From Nocardioides sp. zg-1228 (GTDB lineage Bacteria; Actinomycetota; Actinomycetes; Propionibacteriales; Nocardioidaceae), in assembly GCF_017086465.1 (NCBI RefSeq), contig NZ_CP070961.1:3720001-3784000 (forward strand): a stretch of 64,000 nt of DNA, written 5' to 3'. Below, piece after piece: positions 1 through 9,063 of the stretch. The first letter of the stretch is position 1, and each line of letters opens with the position of its first letter. The position numbers and the translations under genes are program-made. The notes beneath the pieces were generated by a model that worked only from the letters and a program-made list of their open reading frames with translations, was not told where the DNA came from and searched no databases.

Positions 1-610
1 AGAACACGTCGATCCACCGGGCGTGCGGTGCCGCCGCCGCGAGCATGGGGCCGGTGACGAGGTCGACGTAGTCCTCGGGGGTGGTGCCGTCGGGGACGAC
101 GTGGGCACCGAGGAACGTGGTCTCGTCGGTGAGCTGGCGGGCCACCGCGAGACTGCGCGCCTCGTCGTGCACCGACAACCCGTAGCCGCTCTTGATCTCG
201 ACGGTGGTGGTGCCCTGGGCCCGCATCTCGGCGACGAGCCGGGCGACATGCGAGGTGAGCTGGTCGTCGGTGGCGGCACGCGTCCTGGCGACGGTGGCGC
301 GGATGCCGCCCGCCGTGTAGGGCTCGCCGGTCATCCGCGCCTCGAACTCGGCGGAGCGGTCGCCGGCGAAGACGAGGTGGCTGTGGGAGTCGACGAAGCC
401 GGGGATGACCGCGCGGCCGCCGGCGTCGACGCGCACGTCGGCGGCGGGCGCCTCGGCGGCGGGTCCGACCCAGGCCACCCGGCTGCCCTCGATCACGACG
501 GCGGCGTCGCGGACGAGGCCGAGCAGGCCGCCCTGCGCGGCGCGGGCCGGGTCGTTGGTGACGAGCTCGCCGATCCCGGTGATCACGCTCGCGAGCGGTC
601 CGGGCGTCAT
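1..610 (-). CDS. hutI: Imidazolonepropionase, partial (C-terminus beyond window edge)
   Basis: Third step of histidine degradation: hydrolyses imidazolone-5-propionate to N-formimidoyl-L-glutamate in the cytosol. The first ~203 residues are visible. They contain the amidohydrolase metal motif VDSHSHLVF (His76, His78) after a small beta-sandwich, then the family segments [12 protein letters not shown] and GAHVVPDGT, both typical of HutI. The ATG overlaps the hutF stop as ATGA, so the gene is translationally coupled and last of the visible operon M20 amidohydrolase-hutF-hutI. The remaining half of the enzyme lies outside the window. Identification is firm from the motifs and the neighbour. Confidence 0.93.
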   Translation of the reverse strand, partial: MTPGPLASVITGIGELVTNDPARAAQGGLLGLVRDAAVVIEGSRVAWVGPAAEAPAADVRVDAGGRAVIPGFVDSHSHLVFAGDRSAEFEARMTGEPYTAGGIRATVARTRAATDDQLTSHVARLVAEMRAQGTTTVEIKSGYGLSVHDEARSLAVARQLTDETTFLGAHVVPDGTTPEDYVDLVTGPMLAAAAPHARWIDVF

Positions 611-1920
611 CGGTCCTCCCCCCAGATGCGCGCGACGGCGGCCTCGAGCTCGAGGCCGATGTCGTAGCGCTCGCCCTCCTCGACGATCCACCGGCCGTCG
701 GCCATGACGCGCTGCACGTCCTCGGCGCACGCGGCGAACACGACCGCGCCCTCGTCGCGGCCGGCGCCCGCGGTGCGCGGGCTGGCCGGGTCGACGACGA
801 CGAGGTCGGCGCGCTGCCCGACCGCGATCGCGCCGGCGTCGGGCCAGCCGAGCGACGCGTGGCCGGTGACGGTGGCGGCGTCGAGCAGCTCGTCGGCGCT
901 CCAGTGACCGCGCCGCTGGGTGGCGAGCCGCTCGTCGAGCTCGACGGCGCGCATCTCCTCGAAGAGGTCGATCACCGCGTGGCTGTCCGAGCCGAGGGTC
1001 AGCCGGGCGCCCGCGTCGTGCAGGCGCCGCGACGGGCCGATGCCGTCGCCGAGGTCGCGCTCGGTGGTCGGGCAGAAGGCGGCGTACGCCCCCGCGCGAC
1101 CGATCAGCGCGACGTCGTCGTCGGTGAGGTGGGTGGCGTGGACGACGCTCGTGGTGGGCCGCAGCAGCCCGTGCTCGTCGAGCAGGCGTGCGGGGGTGAG
1201 CCCGTAGGCCTCCAGGCAGGCCTGGTTCTCGGCGACCTGCTCGGACAGGTGGACGTGGAACGGCCGCCCGCCGACCCAGTCGGCGACCGTGCCGAGCGCG
1301 TGGTCGGGCACGGCGCGCACCGAGTGGACGGCGGCGCCGACCCGGGCGTGGGGGTCGACGTCGAGCGCGTCGACCCGCTCGGCCCACGCCTGGGCCGAGT
1401 CGTCGCTGTAGCGCAGCTGGGCGCCCTGTGGTGCGGCACCGAAGCCGGCCGACAGGTAGAGGGTGTCGAGCAGGGTGATGCGCACGCCCGCCTGTCGCGC
1501 CGCCTCGACCAGCGCCCGGCCCATCTCGTTGGGGTCGGCGTAGCGGGCGCCGTCGGGTCGGTGGTGCACGTAGTGGAACTCCCCGACGCAGGTGATGCCC
1601 GCCGCGGCCATCTCGCGGAACGTCGCGCGGGCGAGGGCGAGGTAGGTGTCGGGGTCGAGCCGCGCGGCCACGGCGTACATCTGGTCGCGCCAGGTCCAGA
1701 ACGTGCCGCGCTCGCGCTGCGTGCGCCCCCGCAGGGCCCGGTGGAACGCGTGGCTGTGGGTGTTGGCGAGGCCGGGCACCACGAGGCCCCGCACGGGGAC
1801 GGCGCGGCGGGGGTCGGCGTCCGGGGTCACGGAGGTGAAGCGGCCGTCCTCGACCTCGACGAGCACGTCGTCGAGGAAGCGGTCGCCCACCCAGGCGCGC
1901 TCGAGGAGGTAGGCCGTCAC
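607..1920 (-). CDS. hutF: Formimidoylglutamate deiminase
   Basis: Converts N-formimidoyl-L-glutamate to N-formyl-L-glutamate plus ammonia, the deiminase branch of the hut pathway. The 437-residue protein is a full-length amidohydrolase. It has the N-terminal metal motif [16 protein letters not shown] (His55, His57), the HVHLSEQ segment, VVHATHL and the late GSDSHAVID motif with the metal-binding Asp. The start is taken as GTG at 1920 because it gives the family N-terminus and overlaps the upstream stop as GTGA; further upstream in this frame lies inside the M20 gene. Having HutF rather than a formimidoylglutamase means N-formylglutamate must be hydrolysed by another enzyme. Confidence 0.94.
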   Translation of the reverse strand: MTAYLLERAWVGDRFLDDVLVEVEDGRFTSVTPDADPRRAVPVRGLVVPGLANTHSHAFHRALRGRTQRERGTFWTWRDQMYAVAARLDPDTYLALARATFREMAAAGITCVGEFHYVHHRPDGARYADPNEMGRALVEAARQAGVRITLLDTLYLSAGFGAAPQGAQLRYSDDSAQAWAERVDALDVDPHARVGAAVHSVRAVPDHALGTVADWVGGRPFHVHLSEQVAENQACLEAYGLTPARLLDEHGLLRPTTSVVHATHLTDDDVALIGRAGAYAAFCPTTERDLGDGIGPSRRLHDAGARLTLGSDSHAVIDLFEEMRAVELDERLATQRRGHWSADELLDAATVTGHASLGWPDAGAIAVGQRADLVVVDPASPRTAGAGRDEGAVVFAACAEDVQRVMADGRWIVEEGERYDIGLELEAAVARIWGEDR

Positions 1921-3134
1921 GCGGGGGCCCCGGTGAGCTCGGCCAGCACGTCGGCGAGCGCCTCGACCCCGGCCAGGCAGTCGGCGGTCTCGGCGCGCTC
2001 GTCGGGCGAGTGCGAGACCCCGGTGGGGTTGCGGACGAAGACCATGGCCGTGGGGATGCCCGCGTCGGACAGGATCCCCGCGTCGTGGCCGGCCTGGGTC
2101 GAGATGACGGGCCAGTCGCCGAGGTCGGTGAGGCGCGCGGCGAGGTCGGGGTCGAAGGCGACGGCGCCGGAGACCGACTCGGCGGTGACGTCCAGCGACG
2201 TGCCGTCGCGGTCGGCCCGGTCGTGCGCCTGCCGCCCGATGGCGTCCACCAGCTCGGCGAGCGCGTCGTCCGACGAGGCGCGGGCGTCGAGCCAGGCGGT
2301 CACCAGCGAGGGGATCGCGTTGGTGCCGTTGGGCTCGACCGCGAGGCGACCGAAGGTGGCCCGCTGCCCGGCGAGGCGGGCCTGCTTGTTGGCGGCCAGC
2401 GCCGTCATCGCGTAGGTCAGCATCGGGTCGTGGCGGTCCTCCATCCGCGTGGTGCCGGCGTGGTTGGCCTGCCCGGCGAAGTCGAAGCGCCACCGCCCGT
2501 GCGGCCAGATCTCGCTGGCCAGCCCGACCGCGACGTCGCGGTGGACGAGGTCACGGCCCTGCTCGACGTGGAGCTCGACGAAGGTGCCCACGCGGTCCAG
2601 CGACAGCAGCCCCTGCGACGGGTCCAGCCCGGCGTCGGCGACGGCGTCGGCGAGCAGCACCCCGTCGCGGTCGCGCAGCTCGCGCGCCTCGTCCCAGGTC
2701 GTCGCCCCGGTGACCAGGCGGGAGCCGAGACAGGCGCGGCCGAAGCGCGAGCCCTCCTCCTCGACGAACACGCCGAGGCCGAGCGGCCGCTCCGGCGCGA
2801 AGCCGCGCTCGCGGAGCACGTCGACGGCCGCCAGCGCCGAGACCACGCCCAGCGGGCCGTCGTACGCCCCGCCGTCGAGGACCGAGTCGAGGTGGGAGCC
2901 GGTCAGCACGCCGCTCGCGGTCGAGGCACTGGCCGGCTCCCACCAGGCGACCTGGTTGCCCACGCCGTCGGTCTCGACGGCGAGGCCGCGCGCGGCGCAC
3001 GCCTCGGCGAACCAGGCCCGCAGCTCCGACTCGGCGGAGGTCCAGGGCTGACGGAAGTAGCCGCCCGACGACGCGCTGCGCCCGACCGGTGCGAGGTCGC
3101 GCCACATCTGCTCGAAGTCCGACGGTGCTGCCAT
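1917..3134 (-). CDS. M20 family amidohydrolase (allantoate amidohydrolase / N-carbamoyl amino-acid hydrolase-like)
   Basis: A 405-residue member of the M20 subfamily that contains allantoate amidohydrolases and N-carbamoyl-L-amino-acid hydrolases. Metal-site motifs are intact: GSHLDSV (His81), [10 protein letters not shown] (Asp92), [10 protein letters not shown] (Glu125-127), the ELHVEQG segment, and [18 protein letters not shown] near the C-terminus. The ATG at 3134 gives the normal family length. It heads an operon overlapping hutF by 4 nt, and its promoter region carries the same 16-bp operator as hutH. By context (inference) it is the N-formylglutamate deformylase that completes the HutF route, since no hutG is visible. 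Family annotation alone would call it allantoate amidohydrolase, which the neighbours do not support. Confidence 0.85.
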   Translation of the reverse strand: MAAPSDFEQMWRDLAPVGRSASSGGYFRQPWTSAESELRAWFAEACAARGLAVETDGVGNQVAWWEPASASTASGVLTGSHLDSVLDGGAYDGPLGVVSALAAVDVLRERGFAPERPLGLGVFVEEEGSRFGRACLGSRLVTGATTWDEARELRDRDGVLLADAVADAGLDPSQGLLSLDRVGTFVELHVEQGRDLVHRDVAVGLASEIWPHGRWRFDFAGQANHAGTTRMEDRHDPMLTYAMTALAANKQARLAGQRATFGRLAVEPNGTNAIPSLVTAWLDARASSDDALAELVDAIGRQAHDRADRDGTSLDVTAESVSGAVAFDPDLAARLTDLGDWPVISTQAGHDAGILSDAGIPTAMVFVRNPTGVSHSPDERAETADCLAGVEALADVLAELTGAPA

Positions 3135-3188
3135 GCGAGCAGTCCACCGGGATCGCCGGACGCGGTCAACGCACGACGTCGGCGATTC

Positions 3189-3204
3189 GTCTCGGATCCC
3201 AGAC
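3189..3204. promoter_or_regulatory. Candidate HutR (IclR) operator, copy 1
   Basis: The 16-mer GTCTCGGATCCCAGAC is an imperfect palindrome 55 nt upstream of the M20-hutF-hutI operon start. The identical 16-mer lies at 23521-23536, 57 nt upstream of hutH. Its core resembles, as I recall it, the 14-bp site TCTGwwATwCCAGA described for the IclR-type HutR of Corynebacterium resistens (10 of 14 positions). An IclR gene sits near hutH. The upstream position suits an activator. Confidence 0.75.
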
Positions 3205-3252
3205 GCAGCGGCGGGCGGGGCGCTCCACCGCCGCGGGTGAGAGCCTGCCCCC

Positions 3253-3870
3253 ATGGAGTTCCGCGACGTCGTCCGCCGCCGCCGCATGGTGCGCCGCTAC
3301 GCCGAGCGCCCCGTCGACCCGGCGGCCGTCGAGCGGATGCTCGAGCACGCCCAGCGCGCACCCAACGCCGGGTTCACCCAGGGCTGGGCGTTCCTGGTGC
3401 TCGACACCCCCGAGGACGTGGCCCTGTTCTGGGCGGCGACGGGGGCCGACCCGGACGACCACAACCGCTGGCTCGACGGGATGCGCACCGCGCCGGTGGT
3501 CATCGTGCCGCTGACCAGCAAGTCCGCCTACCTCGACCGCTACGCCCAGCCCGACAAGGGGTGGACCGATCGTGACGAGGAGCGCTGGCCCGTCCCCTAC
3601 TGGTGGGTCGACGCGGGCATGGCGTCTCTGCTGGTGCTGCAGACGGCGGTCGACGAGGGTCTCGGCGCGTGCTTCTTCGGCATCCCCGGCGAGCACCTGG
3701 CGTCGTTCCGCGACGCGTTCGGCATCCCCGACGACCACGCACCGGTCGGCGCGATCACCGTCGGCCACCGGGCGGACGACGACGCGGGAGCGCCCGGGTC
3801 GTCGGCGCGTCGCGAGCGGCTGGGCGATCTGGTCCACCGCGGGCGATGGGGCACTACGGTCACCCCATGA
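3253..3870 (+). CDS. Nitroreductase family protein
   Basis: A 205-residue FMN-dependent nitroreductase-fold protein. It begins EFRDVVRRRRMVRRYAERPV, the family's RR-x-R(R/S)Y FMN-phosphate signature, followed by HAQRAPNAGFTQGW and the late stretch GMASLLVLQTAVDEGLGACFFGIP that closes the flavin site. The physiological substrate cannot be told from sequence; relatives reduce nitro compounds, quinones or flavins with NAD(P)H. The stop overlaps the ATG of the next gene (ATGA), so it is co-expressed with the M20 peptidase and the MFS transporter. It is divergent from the hut operon. Confidence 0.88.
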   Translation: MEFRDVVRRRRMVRRYAERPVDPAAVERMLEHAQRAPNAGFTQGWAFLVLDTPEDVALFWAATGADPDDHNRWLDGMRTAPVVIVPLTSKSAYLDRYAQPDKGWTDRDEERWPVPYWWVDAGMASLLVLQTAVDEGLGACFFGIPGEHLASFRDAFGIPDDHAPVGAITVGHRADDDAGAPGSSARRERLGDLVHRGRWGTTVTP

Positions 3871-5201
3871 CCGACCGCGTCGTCGCCGCCCTGCAGGCGC
3901 TCGTCCGCATCCCGACCGTCTCCGACCGCGACCCCGCGCGCGTCGACGCCGACGCCTTCGACCGGCTGCTCGCCGAGCTGGCCACCCGGTTCCCGCTGCT
4001 GCACGAGCGGCTGTCCCTCACCCGCGTGGCCTCCCACGGCCTGCTGTTCCACTGGGCCGGGGCGAGCGCGGAGCGCCCGGTCGTGCTGATGGCCCACCTC
4101 GACGTCGTGCCGGTCGATGCGGGGGCCCCGTGGCAGCACGACCCGTTCGGCGGCGAGATCCACGACTCCCCCGCGGGACCGGCGATCTGGGGGCGCGGCA
4201 CGCTCGACGACAAGGGCTGCGTCGCGGCGGTCTGCGAGGCCGTCGAGCAGCTGCTCGAGGCCGACCACGTGCCGGCCCAGGACGTGTGGCTGTCGTTCGG
4301 CTGCGACGAGGAGGTCAGCGGCACCGCGGCCGCCGACGCCGTCGAGGTGCTGCGGACGCGCGGCGTGACGCCGTGGCTCGTCCTCGACGAGGGCGGGGCG
4401 ATCGCGGGCGGCGCCTTCCCCGGCGTGAAGGCGCCCCTGGGCGTCATCGGCGTGACCGAGAAGGGCACCACCTCGCTCGAGCTGGTGGCCGAGGGGCGTG
4501 GCGGCCACGCCTCGACCCCGGCGCGCAACGGCCCGACCGCCCGCATCGCCCGGGCGATCCTGCGGCTCGAGAAGTCCCCGTTCCCGGCGTCCGCGCCCGC
4601 CCCGACGCTGGAGCTGGCGCGCCGCCTGGCACCCCACGTCCCGCTGCCGCTGCGTCCCCTGCTGGGCCGCGCCGACCGGCTCGCGCCGGTGATCACCCGG
4701 GCGCTCGTCGCCGCCGGTCCGGAGGCCGCGGCGATGACCCGCACGACCGTCGCCACCACGACCCTGAGCGGCTCCCCCGCCCTCAACGTCATCGCCTCGA
4801 CGGCCCGCGCCGGGCTCAACATCCGGGTCATGGTCGGCGACACCGTCGCGGGCGTCGTGGAGCACGTGCGCCGCGTGATCGACGACGACGCGATCCGCAT
4901 CGACGTGGTCGAGACCGGCGAGCCGTCGCCGGTGTCCCCGATGGACGAGGCCTTCGAGCTCATCGAGGACTGCATCGGCGAGGTGTTCCCCGACGCGGTC
5001 GCGACGCCCTACGTGATGATGGCGGCCACCGACTCGCGACACTTCACCGCGATCAGCGACCGCGTCTACCGCTTCGCCCCGTTCCGGATGTCCAAGGCGC
5101 AGCGCGCGGCCATCCACTCCTACGACGAGCACCTCGGCGTCGCCGACCTCGTCGACGGCGTCCGCTGGTACCGGCTGCTGGTCGAGAGGCTTCCGGCATG
5201 A
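3867..5201 (+). CDS. M20/M25/M40 family zinc peptidase (carboxypeptidase S / PM20D-like)
   Basis: A 444-residue di-zinc exopeptidase. Metal and catalytic motifs in order: VLMAHLDVVPV (His77, Asp79), WGRGTLDDKG (bridging Asp114), FGCDEEVSG (Glu148/149), the dimerisation-domain segment GRGGHASTP, and a C-terminal MMAATDSRHF carrying the last metal histidine. The pattern matches N-acyl amino-acid hydrolases or carboxypeptidase S rather than ArgE/DapE. The ATG overlaps the nitroreductase stop and the gene's stop overlaps the MFS start, so the three form one translationally coupled operon. A TACGGT hexamer 6 nt before the ATG could also allow separate leaderless transcription. Substrate unknown; co-transcription with an exporter-like MFS protein hints at a small acylated amino acid or peptide. 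Confidence 0.9.
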   Translation: MTDRVVAALQALVRIPTVSDRDPARVDADAFDRLLAELATRFPLLHERLSLTRVASHGLLFHWAGASAERPVVLMAHLDVVPVDAGAPWQHDPFGGEIHDSPAGPAIWGRGTLDDKGCVAAVCEAVEQLLEADHVPAQDVWLSFGCDEEVSGTAAADAVEVLRTRGVTPWLVLDEGGAIAGGAFPGVKAPLGVIGVTEKGTTSLELVAEGRGGHASTPARNGPTARIARAILRLEKSPFPASAPAPTLELARRLAPHVPLPLRPLLGRADRLAPVITRALVAAGPEAAAMTRTTVATTTLSGSPALNVIASTARAGLNIRVMVGDTVAGVVEHVRRVIDDDAIRIDVVETGEPSPVSPMDEAFELIEDCIGEVFPDAVATPYVMMAATDSRHFTAISDRVYRFAPFRMSKAQRAAIHSYDEHLGVADLVDGVRWYRLLVERLPA

Positions 5202-6682
5202 GCACCGAGATCCCGCCCGGCCCGATCCAGGCCCCGGCCGCGCACTCGGCGGTCAAGGGTCTGGTCAGCGTCGTCGGTTTCCTGGTGCTGGTCGAGGTCG
5301 CCAGCGGCATCCTGCAGGGCTACTACACGCCCATCTACCCGCAGATCGCCGACCACCTCTCCATCAACGAGGGGGACATCAACTGGTTCGAGGCGGCGCA
5401 GCTCATCGTCAGCGCCCTCTGCATCCCGCTCCTCGCGCGGCTCGGCGACCTCGTCGGCCACAAGAGGGTGCTCCTCGTCTCGACCGCCGCGACCGCGATC
5501 GGGTCGTGGTGGCTGGCGTTCGCCCCGGGCTTCGGCAGCTTCCTGCTCGGCTGGGCCGTCCAGGGTGCGTACGTCGTCTGGCTGCCGCTGGAGATCGCCA
5601 TCATCCACCGGCGCACGCGCGACTCCGGGCGCCAGGAGCTGCTGACCCGCCGCGGCGCCGCCGTCCTGGTCGGCTCGCTCGAGCTGGCCGTGATCGTGGG
5701 CGCGCTGAGCAGCGGCCTGCTCGTCGAGACCCTCGACATGAACGTCCTGCTCGCCCTGCCCGCCGTCGTGGTCACCGCGGTCTTCTTCGTGATCCTCGTC
5801 GGCATCGAGCAGGTGCCGGGCGACGACATCGGCGGCGGCCTCGACTGGACCGGCCTGAGCCTGGTCACCGTCTCGCTCGGCGTCCTGATGGGCGGCCTGG
5901 TGTGGCTGCGCCTCGACGGCGCCGGGTCGCTCCTCGGCTGGTCGACGATCGTGCTGTCGCTGGTGCTCTTCGCCGCCTTCTGGCGCTTCGAGCAGCGACA
6001 CCCCGAGCCGATCGTCGACGTGCGCCTGTTGTCGAGCCCCGCCCAGTGGCCGGTGCAGCTGACGGCGTTCCTCTTCGGCATCCCGGTGCTCGGCGGCCAG
6101 ATCCCGCTGTCGACCTACGCCCAGGCCGACCCCGTCGAGCGTGGCTACGGGCTCGGCGCCGAGCCGGCGTTCGTCTCCACCCTCATCGGCCTCTACGTCG
6201 TCACGCTCGCGATCGGGGCCTTCACGCTGCCCCTGACCACCCGGCTGCTCGGCGGCGTGCGCCGCGCGCTCGTGGTCGCCTGCCTGCTCGTCGGCGTCGG
6301 CTACCTGCTGTGGCTGCCCTTCCACGACGAGACGTGGCAGGCGCTCCTCAACATGGGCGTCGCCGGTCTCGGCTCGGGTGCGCTGGTCGCGGCGCTGCCG
6401 GCCGCCGCGGCCGCCGCCGCGCCGCCCGAGCGCACCGGGATCGCCACCGGCATGACCAACGGCACCAAGACGGTCGGCGGCGCCATCGCCTCGGCGATCT
6501 TCGCGATCGCGCTGACCGCGACCGGCTCGCTCGACGCGACCTCCGAGCAGGTGGCGCCGTTCAGCGGCTACCTCACGGTGTGGGCGGTGTGCGCCGGTGC
6601 GGCGTTCGTGGCGGCGCTCGCCCTGCTGGCCGCCCCGAGACACGCCTTCGGCGACGCCCCCGCGCCGCCGATCACCCGCTGA
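5198..6682 (+). CDS. MFS transporter
   Basis: A 494-residue integral membrane transporter of the major facilitator superfamily, DHA2-like by length and arrangement, with about 14 hydrophobic segments. The family's loop 2-3 motif is visible as ARLGDLVGHKRVLL, and the C-terminal half has GSGALVAALPAAAAAAAPPERTG followed by GMTNGTKTVGGAIASAIF, typical of drug or metabolite exporters of this group. The ATG overlaps the stop of the M20 peptidase gene. The last 11 bp overlap, tail to tail, the end of the next gene on the other strand, so transcripts converge here. Substrate not predictable; proton-coupled efflux is the usual role of the group. Confidence 0.9.
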   Translation: MSTEIPPGPIQAPAAHSAVKGLVSVVGFLVLVEVASGILQGYYTPIYPQIADHLSINEGDINWFEAAQLIVSALCIPLLARLGDLVGHKRVLLVSTAATAIGSWWLAFAPGFGSFLLGWAVQGAYVVWLPLEIAIIHRRTRDSGRQELLTRRGAAVLVGSLELAVIVGALSSGLLVETLDMNVLLALPAVVVTAVFFVILVGIEQVPGDDIGGGLDWTGLSLVTVSLGVLMGGLVWLRLDGAGSLLGWSTIVLSLVLFAAFWRFEQRHPEPIVDVRLLSSPAQWPVQLTAFLFGIPVLGGQIPLSTYAQADPVERGYGLGAEPAFVSTLIGLYVVTLAIGAFTLPLTTRLLGGVRRALVVACLLVGVGYLLWLPFHDETWQALLNMGVAGLGSGALVAALPAAAAAAAPPERTGIATGMTNGTKTVGGAIASAIFAIALTATGSLDATSEQVAPFSGYLTVWAVCAGAAFVAALALLAAPRHAFGDAPAPPITR

Positions 6683-7301
6683 GGGCGCTGCCGAGCCGGG
6701 CGACGCCGGGGCCGGTCAGGTCGGCCAGCGCCTGCTCCCGCCCGGAGACGGCCAGGAGCAGCGACACCAGCGGCCCACGGACCTCCGGGCCCTCGCCGTG
6801 CGACCAGTCGTCGTCGCTCGCGACGAGCCGGAGACCGGCCGCCCGCTGCTTGCCGCCGCCGAGCCCCACCGACGTCCTCAGCTGGTGGGCCAGCGCCCGG
6901 ACCACCGACTCCTCGGGGTAGGCGCGGGTGAGGCCGAGCGGGCGCCGCACGTCCTCACCGTGCGCGACCTCCTCGACGAGGCGGCTGTCGAGCGGGGCCG
7001 GCGGCGTCGACGTGCGTCCGACGACCTCGCGCAGCCGCTGGAGCGTCTCGGCGGGGGTCGCCCCCTTCACACGGGCGACGCCCTGGTCGTTCTGCCGGTC
7101 GAAGTCGAAGCGCGCCCGCACCATCGCGACCACGATCCCGACGCGGGTGGTCCGGGCGTTGTCGACGAGGTGGGCGGCGACGTCGTGCACCGTCCACCCG
7201 CCGCACAGCGACGGCGCCTCCCACTGCTCGTCGGTCAGCCCGGACAGGTCGTCGACCAGTGCCGCGCGCTCGGCGCGCACCAGGTCCCACACATCGCTCA
7301 T
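6672..7301 (-). CDS. Maleylpyruvate isomerase-type (mycothiol-dependent DinB fold) protein
   Basis: A 209-residue helical-bundle protein of the actinobacterial 'maleylpyruvate isomerase family' (DinB/MDMPI N-terminal fold). The diagnostic N-terminus is LSGLTDEQWEAPSLCGGWTVHDVAAHLV, where W-(S/T)-x-x-(D/E)-x-x-x-H supplies the first metal histidine; the later HGEDVRRPLG has the second. Relatives use mycothiol as thiol cofactor, but most have no assigned substrate and this one is not linked to an aromatic pathway here. It overlaps the end of the MFS gene by 11 bp in convergent orientation. Confidence 0.85.
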   Translation of the reverse strand: MSDVWDLVRAERAALVDDLSGLTDEQWEAPSLCGGWTVHDVAAHLVDNARTTRVGIVVAMVRARFDFDRQNDQGVARVKGATPAETLQRLREVVGRTSTPPAPLDSRLVEEVAHGEDVRRPLGLTRAYPEESVVRALAHQLRTSVGLGGGKQRAAGLRLVASDDDWSHGEGPEVRGPLVSLLLAVSGREQALADLTGPGVARLGSALSG

Positions 7302-7379
7302 CCGCTCAGCCTGTCAGGAGGCGGGGACACCGGGCCCACCCGAGGCCCGAGGGAGCGTCAGCGGGGCGTCATCGGGGTG

Positions 7380-7634
7380 TCAGCGGGGAGGGAGCGTCCC
7401 GCGGGCGGCGGCGGCCTCGATGCTGTCCTCGGACGGCATCAGCAGCCACAGCAGGGGATAGATGAGGATCTGGCTGCCCGGGATCGCGAAGAGCGTCACG
7501 ACGAACAGCAGGCGGGTGATCCACGGCGTGAGGCCGAGGCGTCGGCCGACGCCGGCGCAGACGCCGGCGATGATCGCGCGGTCGGTCGAGCGGACCAGCC
7601 CCTGGCGGGCGAATGACGTACGGATCTTCTCCAT
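7380..7634 (-). CDS. PspC domain membrane protein
   Basis: An 84-residue PspC-domain protein. The phage-shock C signature is clear: LVRSTDRAIIAGVCAGVGRRLGLTPWITRLLFVVTLF, then a hydrophobic helix IPGSQILIYPLLWLLMP. Such proteins sit in the cytoplasmic membrane and sense or buffer envelope stress; in actinobacteria they often occur alone or with a histidine kinase. The ATG at 7634 is preferred over in-frame upstream codons because GGAGG lies 5 nt before it. It is a single small gene between two minus-strand genes, with no kinase adjacent. Confidence 0.85.
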   Translation of the reverse strand: MEKIRTSFARQGLVRSTDRAIIAGVCAGVGRRLGLTPWITRLLFVVTLFAIPGSQILIYPLLWLLMPSEDSIEAAAARGTLPPR

Positions 7635-7720
7635 GCCTCCAGCATGCGTCATCGGCGCCCGCCCGACCATCGGGAACGACCCCGGTCCGACCCCGACCGG
7701 GCGCACCCGCTCGCGCTGCC

Positions 7721-7770
7721 CGACCAGGCCCGACCAGGCCCGACCTGGCCCGACCGGGCCCGACCGGGAG
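7721..7770. repeat. Short tandem repeat, five 10-bp units
   Basis: Five consecutive 10-bp units, CGACCAGGCC twice, then CGACCTGGCC, CGACCGGGCC and CGACCGGGAG, fill most of the gap between the pspC-like gene and malQ. The units drift only in the CAGG/CTGG/CGGG core. It is intergenic, with no coding function seen. It may be length-variable between strains. Confidence 0.85.
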
Positions 7771-7779
7771 GACGGCGGG

Positions 7780-9009
7780 TCAGTGGACGCGGCCGGACTC
7801 CTCGCTCACCTCGCGCAGGCGCCGGGCGAGGTCGTCGGTGAGCATGCCGGGCTCGAGGCGCCACGACCAGGTGGCCACGGATCCGGGGGTGTTCATCCGG
7901 GCCTCGCCGCCCAGCGACAGCACGTCCTGGGCCTGCACCATGGCGAGCGCGCAGGGGGCGTGGTGGGCGAGGCGGATCATCGCCCACGCGGGGTCCGGGT
8001 CGTCGATGCCGGCCGCGGCCCAGGCACGCTCGACCTTGTGCCGCCGGCGTTCGGGCAGGGTGTCCCACCAGCCCACCACGGTGTCGTTGTCGTGGGTGCC
8101 GGTGTAGACGACCTGGTCGGGGCGCAGGTTGTGGGGCTCGTGGGTGCCGTCGTCGCTGTCGGGGTCGAAGCCGAACTGCAGGACCGCCATCCCCGGGAAG
8201 CCCAGCGCATCGCGGAGCGCCTCGACGGGGGCGTCGATGACCCCGAGGTCCTCGGCGACGACGGGCAGCGGCCCGAGCTCGGCGGACGCGGCGTCGAAGA
8301 CCGCCCGTCCCGGGCCCGGCTGCCAGCTGCCGTGCTCCGCCGTCTCGTGGTCCGCCGGCACGGCCCAGAAGGCCGCGAAGGCCCGGAAGTGGTCGACCCG
8401 GACGAGGTCGTGGAGCGCGAGGCTCCGGCGCAGCCGCTCCACCCACCACCGGTAGCCGTCGGCCGCCATCGCCGTCCAGTCGTAGAGCGGGTTGCCCCAC
8501 AGCTGGCCGGTGTCGGTGAACGCGTCGGGCGGTACGCCGGCGACGGCGTCGTGGCGGAACAGCTCGGGCCACGTCGCCACGTCCGCGCTGCCGGCGGCGA
8601 CGTAGATCGGGACGTCGCCCAGCACCCGGACCCCGTGGTCGGCGGCGAACGAGCGCAGCGCCCGCCACTCGCGGTCGAAGCGCACCTGGTCGGCGAGGTC
8701 GCCGCCGTATGCCGTCCACGACCCCGCCCAGTAGGCGTTCTCCTCGGCGAACTCCTGCACCTCGTCGTCGCCGACCGGCGCGTCCGGGTGCTCGAGCAGC
8801 CCGGGCCAGGTGGCGAACGCGGACGGGGAGGCGTACGGAGACCCGTGCGCGTCGGGGACGGTGAGGGGCAGGACCTGCCACACCGACTGGCCGGCGGCGG
8901 CCAGCCACCGCACGAAGTCGCGGGCCGGCTCGCCGAGCCGACCGCCGGGCAGCGAGGTCACGTGGAGCTGCACTCCTGCGGCACGGTCGGGCAGTACCGG
9001 GATCGCCAT
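7780..9009 (-). CDS. malQ: 4-alpha-glucanotransferase (amylomaltase, GH77)
   Basis: Transfers alpha-1,4-glucan segments between maltodextrins, releasing glucose; part of cytosolic glycogen and maltodextrin turnover. GH77 catalytic motifs are present: LVRVDHFRAF with nucleophile Asp206, VVAEDLGVI with acid/base Glu253, and YTGTHDNDT with the third carboxylate Asp307. Near the N-terminus are GVQLHVTSLPG and SPYASPSAFA. At 409 residues it is shorter than the common ~500-residue bacterial form, missing the extended N-terminal part, but every active-site element is present. It stands alone, with no mal or glg genes next to it. Confidence 0.93.
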   Translation of the reverse strand: MAIPVLPDRAAGVQLHVTSLPGGRLGEPARDFVRWLAAAGQSVWQVLPLTVPDAHGSPYASPSAFATWPGLLEHPDAPVGDDEVQEFAEENAYWAGSWTAYGGDLADQVRFDREWRALRSFAADHGVRVLGDVPIYVAAGSADVATWPELFRHDAVAGVPPDAFTDTGQLWGNPLYDWTAMAADGYRWWVERLRRSLALHDLVRVDHFRAFAAFWAVPADHETAEHGSWQPGPGRAVFDAASAELGPLPVVAEDLGVIDAPVEALRDALGFPGMAVLQFGFDPDSDDGTHEPHNLRPDQVVYTGTHDNDTVVGWWDTLPERRRHKVERAWAAAGIDDPDPAWAMIRLAHHAPCALAMVQAQDVLSLGGEARMNTPGSVATWSWRLEPGMLTDDLARRLREVSEESGRVH

Positions 9010-9063
9010 GGGCGACAGCCTGCCACGCAGCCGACCCGGGACGAGGAGGCCCCCGGGCCGGTG

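Noticed and set aside
23-667. Plus-strand protein at the left end
   Set aside because: This is the opposite strand of hutI and the end of hutF; the minus strand shows intact enzyme motifs and the plus frame is low-complexity Gly/Ala/Asp/Arg.
3572-5197. N-terminal extension making one large MFS fusion protein
   Set aside because: The frame is open upstream of the MFS start, but its translation there is Arg/Pro-rich nonsense lying opposite in phase to the M20 peptidase and nitroreductase genes.
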